Of a stretch of 64,000 bases of DNA, positions 45,801 through 58,389 are shown piece after piece. This stretch comes from Phylloscopus collybita (taxonomy: Eukaryota; Chordata; Aves; Passeriformes; Phylloscopidae), in NCBI GenBank assembly GCA_027886175.1, contig JAJNNQ010000075.1:81199001-81263000 (forward strand), read 5' to 3'. Below the pieces are notes generated by a model. It searched no databases and was not told where the DNA came from. It saw only the letters and a program-made list of their open reading frames with translations. A program made the translations under genes and the position numbers. Position 1 is the first letter of the stretch. Every line of letters begins with the position of its first letter.

Positions 45801-47466
45801 TGAGAAGCAAAAGTAACAATAAGAATTCCTCTAAAGAATTCACCACTTTTCTTATTTGAAAAAATAACAGGTATTAATTTGGTTTACATTCTATTTCCTG
45901 CTTTATTGCCCAGTTGGAATTATATTATTAATGCTCAGGCCTTTTTTTAAATTAAAGATCTGCAGATTGAAAAGTTATTTGTGAAGGCTGTAAATTAAGG
46001 TCCTAGAAATTAAGAACATTTTACAGTGTGGGAAAACATAAAGATCACGAAAGTACTTGGATGTATTCTGCTGTGCTGTGCTCCCAGTTGTATCATTTTG
46101 GCCTAATACAAAACAGGAATTGGTCTGATTGAAAAATGATGTTCAAGGACCAGTGACTTTTTTTCCCCTCTTTCCACATTTCACACATAAATTTCGAAAC
46201 CATTTTGACTCATCCTAAATGTTAAAAGTGAAGGCTGCACATTTTGAGGAAGTTTTGTTTTGTTTTGTTTTAATTACTATAATTTGTGTGTGACATGTTT
46301 TGGCAACCTCAAGCCCAGATATAGCCAATTTTCACTGTGTGTTTTGCAAAAAAAAAAAAAAATAAAGGGCTGAAAATAATGAAGGTTAAAACCAAGCTGT
46401 TGTTGAAGGTCTGGCAAAGAGTTTTCCAAAAGACAGTCAGAGTCTTACTGTGCACACACAATATGGTACATGGCCCATTTTTTTATATACCTAGTAGGCC
46501 CTCTCAATAAAAAGATGAAGGCCTCAGCCTTCCTGATATATGAAGGATGCAGTGTTAATTGTTTGTAGATTGAACAATCAGATGAACATACACATCCAGA
46601 AAACACTTCAAGAGCCTGGAAAAATAAAATATCCTCTATTGACAGAGTTGCTCCAAAATCCAAGACTGGGGTAGTGTGGTGTCATTTTGTGACTGTTCTT
46701 GTTATATCTACTTGATCTGCCTTATTTTTCACAATTTATAGGCATATTAGTTGAATAATTTTGCACTCTTCTATTTTTCTGTTCTAGTCTTATGGACAGG
46801 CTTTCAGTGTAGAACCAGATTTTATCAAACAATACTAGTTTTCAGTGTAATTGAAGATAATTTGACCTAAAATGCAATATTAAAATTCTGGAGAGAAGTC
46901 TCTTTCAAACACAACCACTTATTAGAAGAAAATGAAACCTGCTAAATCTTTTGGCTGCCTTCTTTTCAAAGAACGACACAGTTTCTAAACTTATATAGGG
47001 GTTAATTTCTAGACCCAAGATTGCATTAATTTTATGTACGTATAAGATTTTTTGCTTAATAAACTAAAAAAAGTCTCTATTTTGTTTAACCATTTAAAGA
47101 TATTTTTTTACTACATTCCAATTAAGTGATCATTTATTCCTTTTGACTGTGTTTAACCTACCACCAAGTATTTTTTTTCATTCTATAAGGCTCATTTCAA
47201 GATTAACCTATTGGTTTGGTGTTTGGTCAGAAATCCTTCTGTCTGGGGAGTGCAACAGTGTCTGAGCCCTAAATGACTGGTTTAAGCCTTCCTGCTTGCC
47301 CAGGCTATACAGCAAAGATAATAAGTACTTTAAAAACAGATCTGCTGTGAGGATTCATCAGTTAAGGTTTGAAGACAAGGATGCTGACGATTTAGCATTA
47401 AACTGTAAGAATGTGTGTTCTCCAGTGAAACCGGAGTTTAGGTTTCGTTGCTGCATTTCTTTTCAG
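42890..47466. other. AT-rich stretch without a recognised gene
   Basis: It contains an A17 run near 45465, (GTTTT)4 at 46252-46271 and A14 near 46349. The 144-codon frame at 44507-44941 has no recognised domain. No named repeat. Confidence 0.55.
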
Positions 47467-47756
47467 TAGAATAACTACTCCTGGGTGAAGGGATGTCTCA
47501 CGTAAGATGTTTGTCAGGAAATGCATGCCCTCTGGAGTACATGATGCTATTTAATGACCTACAATTTCTTCACATCAAGGGGTCTAGCTCTGCTGCTGAA
47601 AATAATCTCACAGCACATACTTTAAAACAGCGCTGAGGCTCAACTCGTTCAAATGCCGAGAGATGCAAACAAGGTTTAAAAGAACACCCCGGCAGATGTT
47701 CATGTATGCAGACAAATCAAAGACTTTGAGGTGTACCAGATCGGACAGGAAGGCCT
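47467..47756 (+). other. Splice-flanked, CpG-containing noncoding segment
   Basis: This 290-bp segment is preceded by CTGCATTTCTTTTCAG, a strong acceptor-like site, and followed by GTAAGTAAAG, a consensus donor. All three forward frames contain stops near the start, so it is not a coding internal exon. It keeps about seven CpGs in an AT-rich setting and is not a repeat I recognise. It could be an internal exon of a noncoding RNA or a conserved regulatory element. Confidence 0.3.
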
Positions 47757-50700
47757 GTAAGTAAAGATTTGGTGTTTGAACAAGAAATGTTACGAGTTAA
47801 AAATGTAATAGATGTCAATTTGCATATCAGTGAAGTTATTGCAACCTATAGCTGAAGTCCACTTACCCAAAGAGTTGTGGTTAATAAATATAAAAACAAA
47901 TTAGATTAATTCTTTCAAGTTGCTGCAACCAACCTTCCTCCCTGAGAACTTGCAATCAATGCATATGAGCAAGGTGAGGAGGCAGAAGAACTGTTGAACC
48001 ACGTGGAGCAGCACATAGCTGTAACATTGTCAAGAATAGATTAAAAAAAGGATGGTGCTACCATAACCACTGGAGAGTCTTACTCTGCCTGGCTCTTATC
48101 TTACTTTCATTTCCCTCTTTCTCCTCTCATTTCTCCTTGGGTTTTGGTTGCTTGGCTTTTCCCTTACTTCCAATTTTAACTGGCCATCTAAAATCCCACA
48201 GCCAGAAGGGATGCCTGCATTCTAAGAATGTCACAGGAATTGGTAAGGTCCTATTTATAAACAGTATTACAATCATATATTTGTATTCTCTCTTCTTTCC
48301 TTAATCCTATGCTCCTCTGCAAGGCCAGTGTGTTCCATTTCTAATTCAGTTCCTATAGGGTGGGCTTTGCAAACAGGATTATTTAAATTTTCTCCACAAT
48401 TTTAAAATTTATATTCCTTTTTTCTTATTCTTTTTGGTTTCTATTTTCTTCTTACGGCAGATCTTTTTCCAGCAGGATTTTTTTTTTCTGATGTAACTTA
48501 GGATTTGTTTTAGTGGCCTCAACTTTTGTACAATATCCCAGCATTGTTTAAATTAAATACGATAAATTTATTGTCTGATGTAAATATGCAATATTATGTC
48601 CCAGGCTGCTAGGAAAAAAGTCATAAATCAATTTCAACTGAACTTCACAAGTGGAAAACATAAGGTATGAACTTTATTGATCATGTCTATATCTATGAGT
48701 ATTCACACAGCAGTTATTAAATTCCTGAAATACTATCCTAAAATAGATTGCAATCAGAGCACAGTCTCTGGCTGGTTTCTTGGAATATTTTTCTTCTTTG
48801 CTTCATTCAAGATCTAGGTTTGGAACTTGGCAGAAATGTCCCTTGGCAAGCTATTACTGGTAATGCTATATTGAATGACATTGGGAATGAAACAACTCAG
48901 ACTTGATTACCACTACAGTGTGTTATTCCTGGAAGCAGGAGGGAATGGTGTATGCTCTTGGATATGGTCTAAACACAGCCTAAGCTGAATCACAAGAATC
49001 AACCAAACATTATATAGTATCAAGTATGTTACCCAATTAATCAAAGTATCTTTGATTTAGCCATGTACTTCTTACACTTACTGAAAGAAAAGTTCTGATA
49101 GTCCTGTGTTGTGGGCTGCTAAGAAATAGAGATGTGTAGGCTGTCAAATAGTTTCTGTGACAAAGATCTCATCAAGTAATTATCTGCAGCAAATGTTGGG
49201 TCCAATTTCTGTTACCCAGACCCTTTTAGAATTCACCAGAGGGTGATTTTGGCAGACTGTCAGTAGGAAAATAAGAGAATGAGTTGGGAAACATTAATAA
49301 AAGTTGAAAACAACAGCTTCTGGAACATTTGAATCGTCATCCACATGCACGTAAAGAGGCTGCCAGATGAAAAAATAAGAAAGTGGGCTGACAGGAGATA
49401 ACAAAAAACTAGAGAAGAGACATTGGAGAGTTATATTCAGAAACTTGATGTGAAATTTAAATGTTCTCTTTTTTTCTCGCTTTTTTCCAGGTGTCATCTC
49501 TTGCAAACCCAGAAAAGAAGTCCTGGTGCCCTTTATCCACATACACACACCTGCTGTGCTTAAATACCCATAGTAGAACAGATCCTCATTTTTATTTGCT
49601 TTAACTGAGAAAATAATTAATTCCCAGCTGAGAGAGGAGGAAGGCTGTGCAGTCATTCTGAGAAAGCAAAGTCAAAACTTTGAATGCAGCTACAGCCACG
49701 GTAACCAGCTAACTTGGCAAGGAGAGAGAGGAAGCCCTCGTACATCATTGAGACAATGCACCTTCTATCTCATCTTCTGTGTTGCCACATGCAGAAGAAG
49801 CATGTTTATAACTGTGTGCAAATGCAAACGACAGATTTGAAAAAGAAGGAGCGTATTTTTCAGCAGGCTGTTCTCAATCTTGGTCTTCTATCACTGAAAC
49901 ATCCTGGTTTTTCAGTCTTCCTTCTCCTTATTATTTTCTTTCTACTCATTTTGTCCCATTTTCCATTTTCAAAGAAATAAAAAAATTTTAAAAATTTGCA
50001 TACAGGCAAAATTATCATAAAAAAGAATAAACCTGGATTTTCCTCCACTAAGGACCTTTTTTGTTCAATGTAAGTCAAAAGTGTCAAAAGACACTTTTTT
50101 GTCATACATCAACTAAAAAGCACTCAGAAAGTTTCTAAAGGGTTAGGAATTAAGGACTTGGGATAAAATTTGCAGAAGAAAAGGTAAAACTGTTGGCTTA
50201 AAGCAATCTTGGATTTAGACTCCCATTTTCTCACTATGGCAGTATAAAAAGTTTTTAATGACAAAGCCAATGATAGTTGCAGTTCTTTTAAAGTTTGTGA
50301 AAACACTAAAATTGTCCTTAGTCTGTAAAAATAGGTCTTGCATATCTGAGGTAAACACTTAGAGATTTCAGATTTTTAAACCTGTGCCCTAAATTGCTGT
50401 GACTTGTATTTCAGCCCTAAAGGAATTGCCGTGCTGGCTGTGAGGCAGTATATGTGCTTGTCCTGTCCACCTCTATTTCGGAAGCTGTGATAGCACTGAA
50501 GTGCTATTCTAGAGTTCTTCAAAAATCCCAGAGTCTATTGCATGGAAAAAAAATTATAAATATCCCAACTTTTATTTTCATTTTCCATTTTCCTGAGGAA
50601 ATCAGCTAGCCACATGTAGTAGCTAAAAAGAAAAAAATCAAAAAGAGTGCTTAAAAATTGCTGTCTTTTTTATCTACGTATTTCAGTTTTCCTTAACCTG

Positions 50701-52305
50701 AAAATGCAGACAAAGGGACTTACTTGGTTGACTGCATGGGCTCTGGATCCAAGGGCAGCTCAGCTTTGCCTTTCTGGCTTCAGTGCAGCTCATACCTGCT
50801 GCCAGCATGTTACAGTGTGCAACCCATCACCAACTACTGCGAGGCTGCTGCAGCAAAGGTCTGGGGAGGAGGCTGAGCTGTTCAAGGTGGGACATGGATT
50901 TACCCACAAGCATGGGTCTGAGAGTGAGATGGGGGCATTAAAAACAAAACCTGCAGATGTTGCAAAGGCCCAGGGTCACAAAATTGTTCTTAAAACCTTT
51001 TGTTTGCACTTCTGCAATGGCAAATTGTAAATGTTAAGGAAAAAAGTGTTATCAGCATATTAACATGGTGAGTTTCACTCTTGCTGAAAATAGTTTTGCT
51101 CCACACCCAAAAAAGAAACCCAGGGTGAACAAGTGCTTTAGGGATTTCTTTCTGATGCTGTCATCAGGACTTAATTTTGTAGCATATCCTTCAGATACCA
51201 GACAGAAACAGCTAAGTGGAATCAAGATTACATTTCTAAATGTCATGGTTCAGTATTTTTACTTGAGTTAATGCTAATCAATCGGTGTAACATTTCAAAG
51301 TTGCATGCTCTTGAGATACACTGTCCAGAAAATTTAAAAATAAGAAAGACTTAAATAATTAAAACCTTAAATATTAAATTCTTATCATGTACAATTTCAA
51401 TCCCAGGGCTCAGGATCAAAGGAAACCATCTTTGAAAGGTTATGTTTTTAGCACCAGAAACACAGTTCTTACTTCTGCTGCAAAAATTACAGACCTCCTG
51501 CCTTATTATTAAGAAATGCTTGCATACAGTGCCTTTTGCATAAACTTGTGTTCTGTAAAGCATATCCTCTGTACTTTGCAAGACTTTATGCTAGACTTCA
51601 ACTGCATCCAAATGGAGGTCTTGATCATACTGCTTTGTTTTGTGACCTAATTACCTCAAAAATCTCTGAAAACCAAAGCACAAAAAACTGTTTTAATAAT
51701 ACAGCCAAAGTACTTAGAATTAACTTCTTCTCTAAGCATGTCACAAAAACACCACAGCCTGCTAGATCTAAACTAACATTTTCAACAATATTTTCCCTCA
51801 CGTTTTCAAAAGAATTTTGGTGACTGAGAGAAAAATAGATAGAAATAAAGTTATCTCTGAATATTTGATAATTTCTTCCAACTTTCAAAATCAAGGAGGA
51901 AAGATGAGGAAACTTATAATTACATCTCCTATTTCTTTTTTTTTATTTCTTCTACATTTTAATTTGCAGCTATTAGAACAGAAATGTTGGAGTAGCAAAA
52001 GAAAGATGATTTTCACTACAGTTATGGTCTGCCTGAAATCATGGTGAATCACCTTATTTTTGAAATCCTGATAAGCAAAAGGATGACTCCAGACAAGCAT
52101 TTTGTGGGATTTATTCATCACTGTACAGCTAGCTCCAGGCCTATTCTAACTTCATATTTTTCTAATTCCATATTCCATTAAAATTCTGTTGTATTTCTGG
52201 GATTATTGTATAGGCACTATACAGTAATTTCTCAACATACTGGTTTCTTCTTTAAGATATGGAAGTTTCACCCTTCTGAATCAGTACCTATGACCAACTC
52301 CAGGC
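47757..52305. other. Stretch without a recognised gene
   Basis: An octamer ATTTGCAT lies at 47818-47825. A GC-richer patch at about 50730-50960 carries a 127-codon open frame (50647-51030) that I cannot link to any family. Other frames are short. Confidence 0.5.
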
Positions 52306-52415
52306 TCTTTTTGTTTTGGTTTGGTTTTTATTTTGTTTTGGTTTTGGGGTTTTTGTCGTTGTTTGTGTTTGGGGTTTTTTGTTGTTGTTTTGTTGTTGTT
52401 GTTCTTGTTGTTTGA
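52306..52415. repeat. T/G-only low-complexity tract
   Basis: About 110 bp nearly devoid of A and C on the + strand, in GTTTT/GTTG units, closely similar in style to 3597-3771. It encodes Phe/Val/Cys/Gly-rich frames by composition only. Confidence 0.9.
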
Positions 52416-53893
52416 CTGTTACAATCTACCAACTGGTTTTTGCTTCTACAAGCTGAGATGGCTAGATTTGGTAATATGCTTTTAATGTAAGCAGTGAGAT
52501 AGAGTTAAAAAAAAATAATACGTAGTAGTAGACTCAATCCTACAGACTGCAAGTCACTAATATTAAAAATCACTTTAGCAGGTAGGCAATGAGATCGTTC
52601 TCACATGAGCAGGTGCTTAAACAAGACATCCAGTAAAAGTCTGTAATCATATCAGAAATACCTAAAAAGCCACAAGTTTCTTTTAATTTTCATGGAGGAA
52701 AAATGGTATATATTTAATTTACTTAAATGGAATAATTTGTAGACAGAGGAATGCATCCAGTGATATTAGTATTTTAAAAGTACTTGAGTTGAACATTTGT
52801 AAGGTCATATTTACAATAAGTTTTGAAAGTTACCATACTGCTTTTGTTAATAATATTTTGAAGTTTGTAATCTACTCATTTTTAAAAATATTCATTTTAA
52901 AATATAAAATCTGGATATTTAAATTTAAAATTTTACAGTAAAGACTAAGTAATCTTGGCAAAGTAATCTTAAAAAATCATATTTTTGTGATGTAAACCTG
53001 CTTGTTTCTTTAAATTCAGAGAAAAACAGGAAACAACAGTAACTATAAAAGCAAGAATTGAAAGGGAAAAAATTGATCTTCTTGTCATATCACTTGAACT
53101 AAAAGCACTGCTAGTTTAAAAACAACAAAAAAAAAAAGACTAATATATCATCTGGGGTAAATCAACATAATTCCAATATATACACCAGGCAATGTTAGAA
53201 TATTTTGACTTCAAAAATCAATGATTTCTCAACAACAGATATTAATGGCTGTTTAAATCTGAATAGTGTCTTCTGGAAACACTGAGATTTCATGGAATCA
53301 CAAAGATAACCATATTTTCTCCGGATGATCTGGTCTTTTAGGCCAAATAAGGGTGAAATAATTTCTTTTGGTGACACACAAACTGTCTCACAAGCAGCAG
53401 ACCCATTTCCCAGATCTCCAAACCCCACTCCTCTCCCAGGCCTTTTTACTGGCTGATACCCTCTGTCCTGTTTTAGCTTTGTTTCCCATGTTGTCCCTGC
53501 TGAGCTCATCAGCCCTGCTGCCAGGTTAGCTTTGTTTAAGGGAACAGCTAATGGTGCAGTACTGTGCCCACAGCAAAGATGGGAATTCCTTTCCCACACC
53601 TGCCAAAGTCCCTACTGTTTCTTACTGGCAGGGACAATAAGTAACATTTCTGTCTGGTGTTAAGGTCTGTGCAGCCCAGATGGAGGCTCAGTGAGACCAC
53701 CCAATGCCCGCTGAATTCCTAGAAAATGCATTTGACAGAACAACGGGATTTTCTTATTTTTGTTTCTCATGTGGGGTGTTTGAATGCAATGAATGAAAAG
53801 TCAATTGTACAATTCAGAAAAATCGGTCAAAAAAAAGATGTTCAGAAAGCTGAGAAAGAGAAATTGAGAGGAACAGCTCAAAATCGCATTCAT
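52416..53893. other. Stretch without a recognised gene
   Basis: 52860-52940 is extremely AT-rich. A GC-richer patch at about 53390-53600 supports a 134-codon minus-strand frame (53195-53599) with no recognised domain. Confidence 0.5.
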
Positions 53894-53965
53894 TGTAGGT
53901 AAATGACGCTCTTAAAGACCACAACAAACACAGACTCCAACTTCAGAAGGCTGACAATGACTCCG

Positions 53966-53971
53966 TTTATT
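53966..53971 (-). promoter_or_regulatory. AATAAA hexamer of the antisense LTR
   Basis: A polyadenylation signal 15 bp downstream of the TATA box on the minus strand, followed by a G/T-rich stretch (GTCTGTGTTTGTTGTGGTCT) suitable for cleavage. Confidence 0.6.
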
Positions 53972-53985
53972 TCCAGGAATTTCTT

Positions 53986-53995
53986 CCCTTTTATA
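53986..53995 (-). promoter_or_regulatory. TATA box of the antisense LTR
   Basis: TATAAAAGGG on the minus strand is a near-ideal TATA box. Predicted initiation is near 53965, at the AATAAA hexamer. Confidence 0.6.
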
Positions 53996-54206
53996 CTGTT
54001 CTACAGAGAACCACTCAGTTGGTGAAAGAAAGGCAAACTTCTTCAATCACATTGGTCAAGCCAGAGGGACATCAAGAAGTTCCTCCTAGGGAAAGGAATG
54101 TAAACAAATGTTACAACTAGAAAAGCATGTCGCTTGTTTACAGAAAATTCCCTGGGAAAAGAGTTTCACAAAACCAAAAATATCTCAGGCACGAACCAGG
54201 GCTACA

Positions 54207-57200
54207 GGTAAAGAGAGATCATTTCACTGCCAGTTTTAGTCAAGTCACACTGTATTCTGTGGACAGACTTCATGACTGGCTTTTGACAAGAAAATATACG
54301 GTTGAACAGAACGCAATATAAAATATGTGACCACTATATACCATGTCTGAGTTAGATAAAAAATGTTTTTCAGTATTGGTAATGAGATGGTCTCACTAAT
54401 TTTCTTTTTTTTTCCTGTGTATTTAATTGTGCATTCCAAATAATTGTCATATAATATTTAGATTTAAAAAATAATAGTGGAAAAAGAATCTGCTAAATAT
54501 GAATTTGAGTAAAATTTGTTTAAAAGAAGCAATGGTAGAGAGTACAGGAATAAAAAAAAAAAAAAAATTAATCTTCTTGTTAATAAGCATCAAGTCTGGT
54601 TAAGATATAGGCTAGAAATGACCAGGATAGACGACTCACAATCACATAAACAAGTGCAAGTCATCAAATTATGGTATCACTCTAACAGAGAAAGGTTTAC
54701 ATGACTTCTTGTATTTTTTTATTTTCTAATAAAAGGCAATTTTGCAGCCTTTATGATGGATGAAACCCTTCCTTTGACTATGTCTTGCCTTGCCTTGCCT
54801 TCTCTCCTCTTCCTTTCCTGGGATATAGCATATCTTATTAAGCTCTAATAATGAAAAGGACATGGAATTCAGTAAAGGGAAGGAAGGGGTCAACATCTAA
54901 AATTTAAAAGGCAAAATTAAAAAAAACGTTTTGGATTTCATTGCTGCATTTTTCTGAAATGTGCTCATTAATTTAAAAATCCACTTTGAAATTCTATACA
55001 CAAGTTATTTTAAAATGTTGCTATCAGTTCTAACATCAAACCCCTGCCTTTGGTAGTAAATAAGGAATTTCATGTAACAGTGCTCTTGTTCTCCTGCCCA
55101 CAGGATCTGTTTTGATTTGCCTCCATTTCAGCAGCTGCAAGAGCTTTAGTTTAGAAAACTGGAGCACTTTGGGATTGGATAGAAACACTAAGGCAAGGTC
55201 TAGATAACTCGTGGGTAAAAACTTAATTTTCCCTTAGTTTCTGAATGCTTGGCTGCCTTTCCTGTATTCTGTGTTCACTGTGCTGGTATTGGCTATAAAG
55301 GGAAAAAAAAAAAACAACAAACCAAGGAACATTACTTAATGTGTGAGAGGCCAAACTGCCATGGTAATGGATCCCTGAAGGATTGCAGAGCCATTTTTCT
55401 TCTCCTCTGATTCTCTTTGTTCATGAAGTTCCTGTGTTTCTACTGCCAGCTAGAGTGATCAAGTGCCAAAAGAAAGGATTCTGTAAATCTTTTAACACAG
55501 ATACAAAGCAGCATGTTATTTATAGAGATGAAGAAAGTCTGCTCTGCCCTTTTCCATCTTGAATTGTGAGATACACCAACGCAACAAGATCTGCTCTTGT
55601 GCAGTATTTTTCTGAGTATTTCACCACACGTATTTTTACTTTTGGGGTGAGGAAACTTTCCTCAGTTACATTTGCGAAAGAAAAGGATAAAATGGTATGC
55701 TTGCTTTTTTTTTGTGACAATCTTCTACTTTGTTGGATGAACATTACCAGTTTTCTGTTTTCTCTCCATCCCTTCCATCCCTATTGAAAATCATGATCCC
55801 AAGGATCTCAGCTGGGACAAAATAGATGGGGAAAAGACAGACCTTCGAAAGCACAGATGAGAGGATGGCAGCTAGGAGGCAGGTTTTATTCATCCTTAAG
55901 CCTATCTTCTCTCTCCTTACCGTAGCTGACCTTTAAAGCCAGCTCTGGAAAACACTGCGAAATTCCAGAGGGAGAAGCACCACTCTCCCAGTGCTCCTGT
56001 TACCGGGATTTTAAAACTTCTGATATTGTTTATTGCATACCAACAACCATGAAAAAGGTTATCTTGCTTGCCAAACAATTATTTTCTCTTTATTAATAGT
56101 GCTTTTTATCGGCATCCAGAAGAACAGCTCATTTGCATACTTCCCCAAGGTTTATGGGAGCATTAGCTTAACTGCTTCAAAAGCCCATTCATCAAGTCAT
56201 TCCTTTAGCTCTGCTAGGGCTCACAGCAGCATGATATAGTAGGAAGGCAAGCTGGGGTAAAGGGTTACCGTAACTTAGGATCACATTTTGGGCAATCAGC
56301 TCATCCATTTGCTCCAGCATTTATGTGCAAACTTAAACCTGTCACATGTGGAGAACATTGCCACATTTCAGCACAGGCTTATTAACTGCTATTCTTCATA
56401 AGTTTAAATTAAAAGAGAGACTTACTCAAGGTTCTTTCCTTATACTTTTGAGGACTCAATTTCCTACAGTCAGGTGTGTTTATTGGCTTCACCGTGATGA
56501 CTCCTGGTAATCCTGCTTATGTTTGTTGTGTTCACAGCCGTTTTTAATGTGGTATCTTAAATACCAAATACAGGCATTTAGTTCATCTGAAAATTAAACA
56601 CAAGGGACACAGGGTAATGATAAATGAAATTGTGTCAAGTGGAACAGATATTTAGTCAGCACCAAAGGAATTAAGGTTTGACTCTGCATTATTTAATTAA
56701 CAGTCTGCAAGAGGGGTTAATAAATGTTAATAATATTAACAGTTCATATGAGCTATTAAGATGAAGTTATCCATCCTGTGATCTTGAAAAAGGACTGGAA
56801 GGCAGAACACTCAGTGCACTCTCACTCTGGCCTCGCCAGAGAATCTTTGTGCAGTTTTCAGGTGTCTTTCAGTGCATCTTCTAAACTGCCCAGTCACTCA
56901 GAGGTCTGTGTAAACCTGACATTGGGTTTTCAGAGGCATAGAGCATCCACTGCAACTGATGTTCCAGCAAAGTCAGCTACCCTGAGCTCACAAAAGTGGT
57001 GCTGAGAACAGCTTCTGCCTCAATATGGTGTCAGTCCAAGAGGATGTAGCTGAAGGAATCACCTTTCCTTCACCATGGGGAATGAGGGTATCCAGGCCTC
57101 CTGCTGAAAGCAGGTCACCTACACAAGCTGTGCACACCACTGGTGCTCAGTTACTGAGCAAGTTGGAAGGAACATGTTTAGCTGTGTGTCCTCTGGATTA

Positions 57201-58389
57201 TTAATGTAGCTGTGCTAAGATATTAATAACATTGCATCAGTGGTGGTCCCAAACTGCTGTGCCAGAAAGGTCAACTATATGAAGAATTTAAAGCAAAGAA
57301 GTGCAACAAAAATCTACACTCAATTCAATGAACCAGCTAAAAATCCCAGTGCTCCAAACAAATAAATATCAGTGTTCATAAATTTTAAATGACAGATATA
57401 AGAACATTAGTTTGACTGTGTTCACTTTAGTAATGTTTTTCTGTAATTGTACTACTACAAAATTGGAAAATTTTTTTGTTCATATTTCACGTATTATTTG
57501 GAGGATTGCAAAGAGAGATTTAAGACTGCAAAGGACATTATGTTGGTGTAGAATTATTTTCTAAAGGATTTATGTCCCCTGTTTCTGTTCATTTTAATGA
57601 ATAATGACATCAAAATCACCGTGACATTTATCTCTGACAAATTTATCTCTGATAAATTTCAAAACTGTATTTTCACATTTCAGGGACAGAGTGTGTTCAT
57701 ATTGGTGGTTTAGTTGAGATCAGGAGTGTGGTTTTAAAGAAAATAGTTCAATCATTCCCATGTCCCACATAATTTGTTTCACATTATATGGCAGTCTAAG
57801 ATTGACTGACTATCCATCCCTTTTAGATGAAATTAAACCGAAAGATGAACACCAAAAGCACAACTAACCAGGTTCAGGTATTAGTGGAGTTTTAGTCCAT
57901 GGCTTCCACTAGGTATAGTCTGAAAAAAAACACAACTTCCTTAAAAATTTGTAGCCTGGACTTTCAATTCTCAACATTAAGGTGTCACCTCAGAGATGAA
58001 ATTCACAGAGATGCAGTTCAAGATTGTTAGGACAGGCTCACAGAGCAGGTAAAATTTTGTCTTCCTTCAATTTCAGGAACTATAATTGGCAGGTTCCCCC
58101 AAAGCCAGAGTGACACAATACATAAGATTTACAGGAACATCTGCTACACAGACAAATTAATGTGGGTGGGTTTTTAAAGCCACTAATCTGAATTCTCTCT
58201 CACTAAGATCCCCTCACCAAAAAAACCTTGCCTGTTAGCACTGACTTCAAACATATCCTATAATAGAAAACTGCATTACCAGCTCCTAAACTCAGCTAAC
58301 TCAATGAAGGTCCTCCTTTTTTGCCATCTGAGTACTGTGTAAAAATGCATTCAGGTGCTGAACAGCACAAAAGATGTCCAATTCAGGCA
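54207..58389. other. AT-rich stretch without a recognised gene
   Basis: It contains TGTTAAT-AAT-ATTAACA at 56725-56741 and an octamer ATTTGCAT at 56131-56138 within a homeodomain-motif-rich part (55920-56280). A 2 x 15-bp tandem repeat (ATTTATCTCTGACAA) lies at 57626-57655. No coding exon or named repeat is supported. Confidence 0.5.

Larger units (their letters stand above)
53894..54206 (-). mobile_element. LTR of an endogenous retrovirus, antisense
   Basis: Read on the minus strand the 313-bp block starts TGTAG and ends CTACA. It carries TATAAAAGGG (53995-53986) followed 15 bp later by AATAAA (53971-53966), a compact U3/R layout as in bird ERVL-type LTRs. The part after AATAAA (CGGAGTCATTGTCAGCC, then a GTCTTTAAGAGCG segment) would be U5. 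No target-site duplication was found and no polypurine tract or primer-binding site adjoins, so ends are provisional and the element may be a solo or truncated LTR. Confidence 0.6.

Noticed and set aside
50647..51030. 127-codon + strand frame over a GC-richer patch
   Set aside because: Translation not recognised and no splice or promoter support; the N-terminal part is in AT-rich sequence.
53195..53599. 134-codon minus-strand frame in a GC-richer patch
   Set aside because: No recognised motif. It is noted only because an LTR TATA box lies upstream on that strand.
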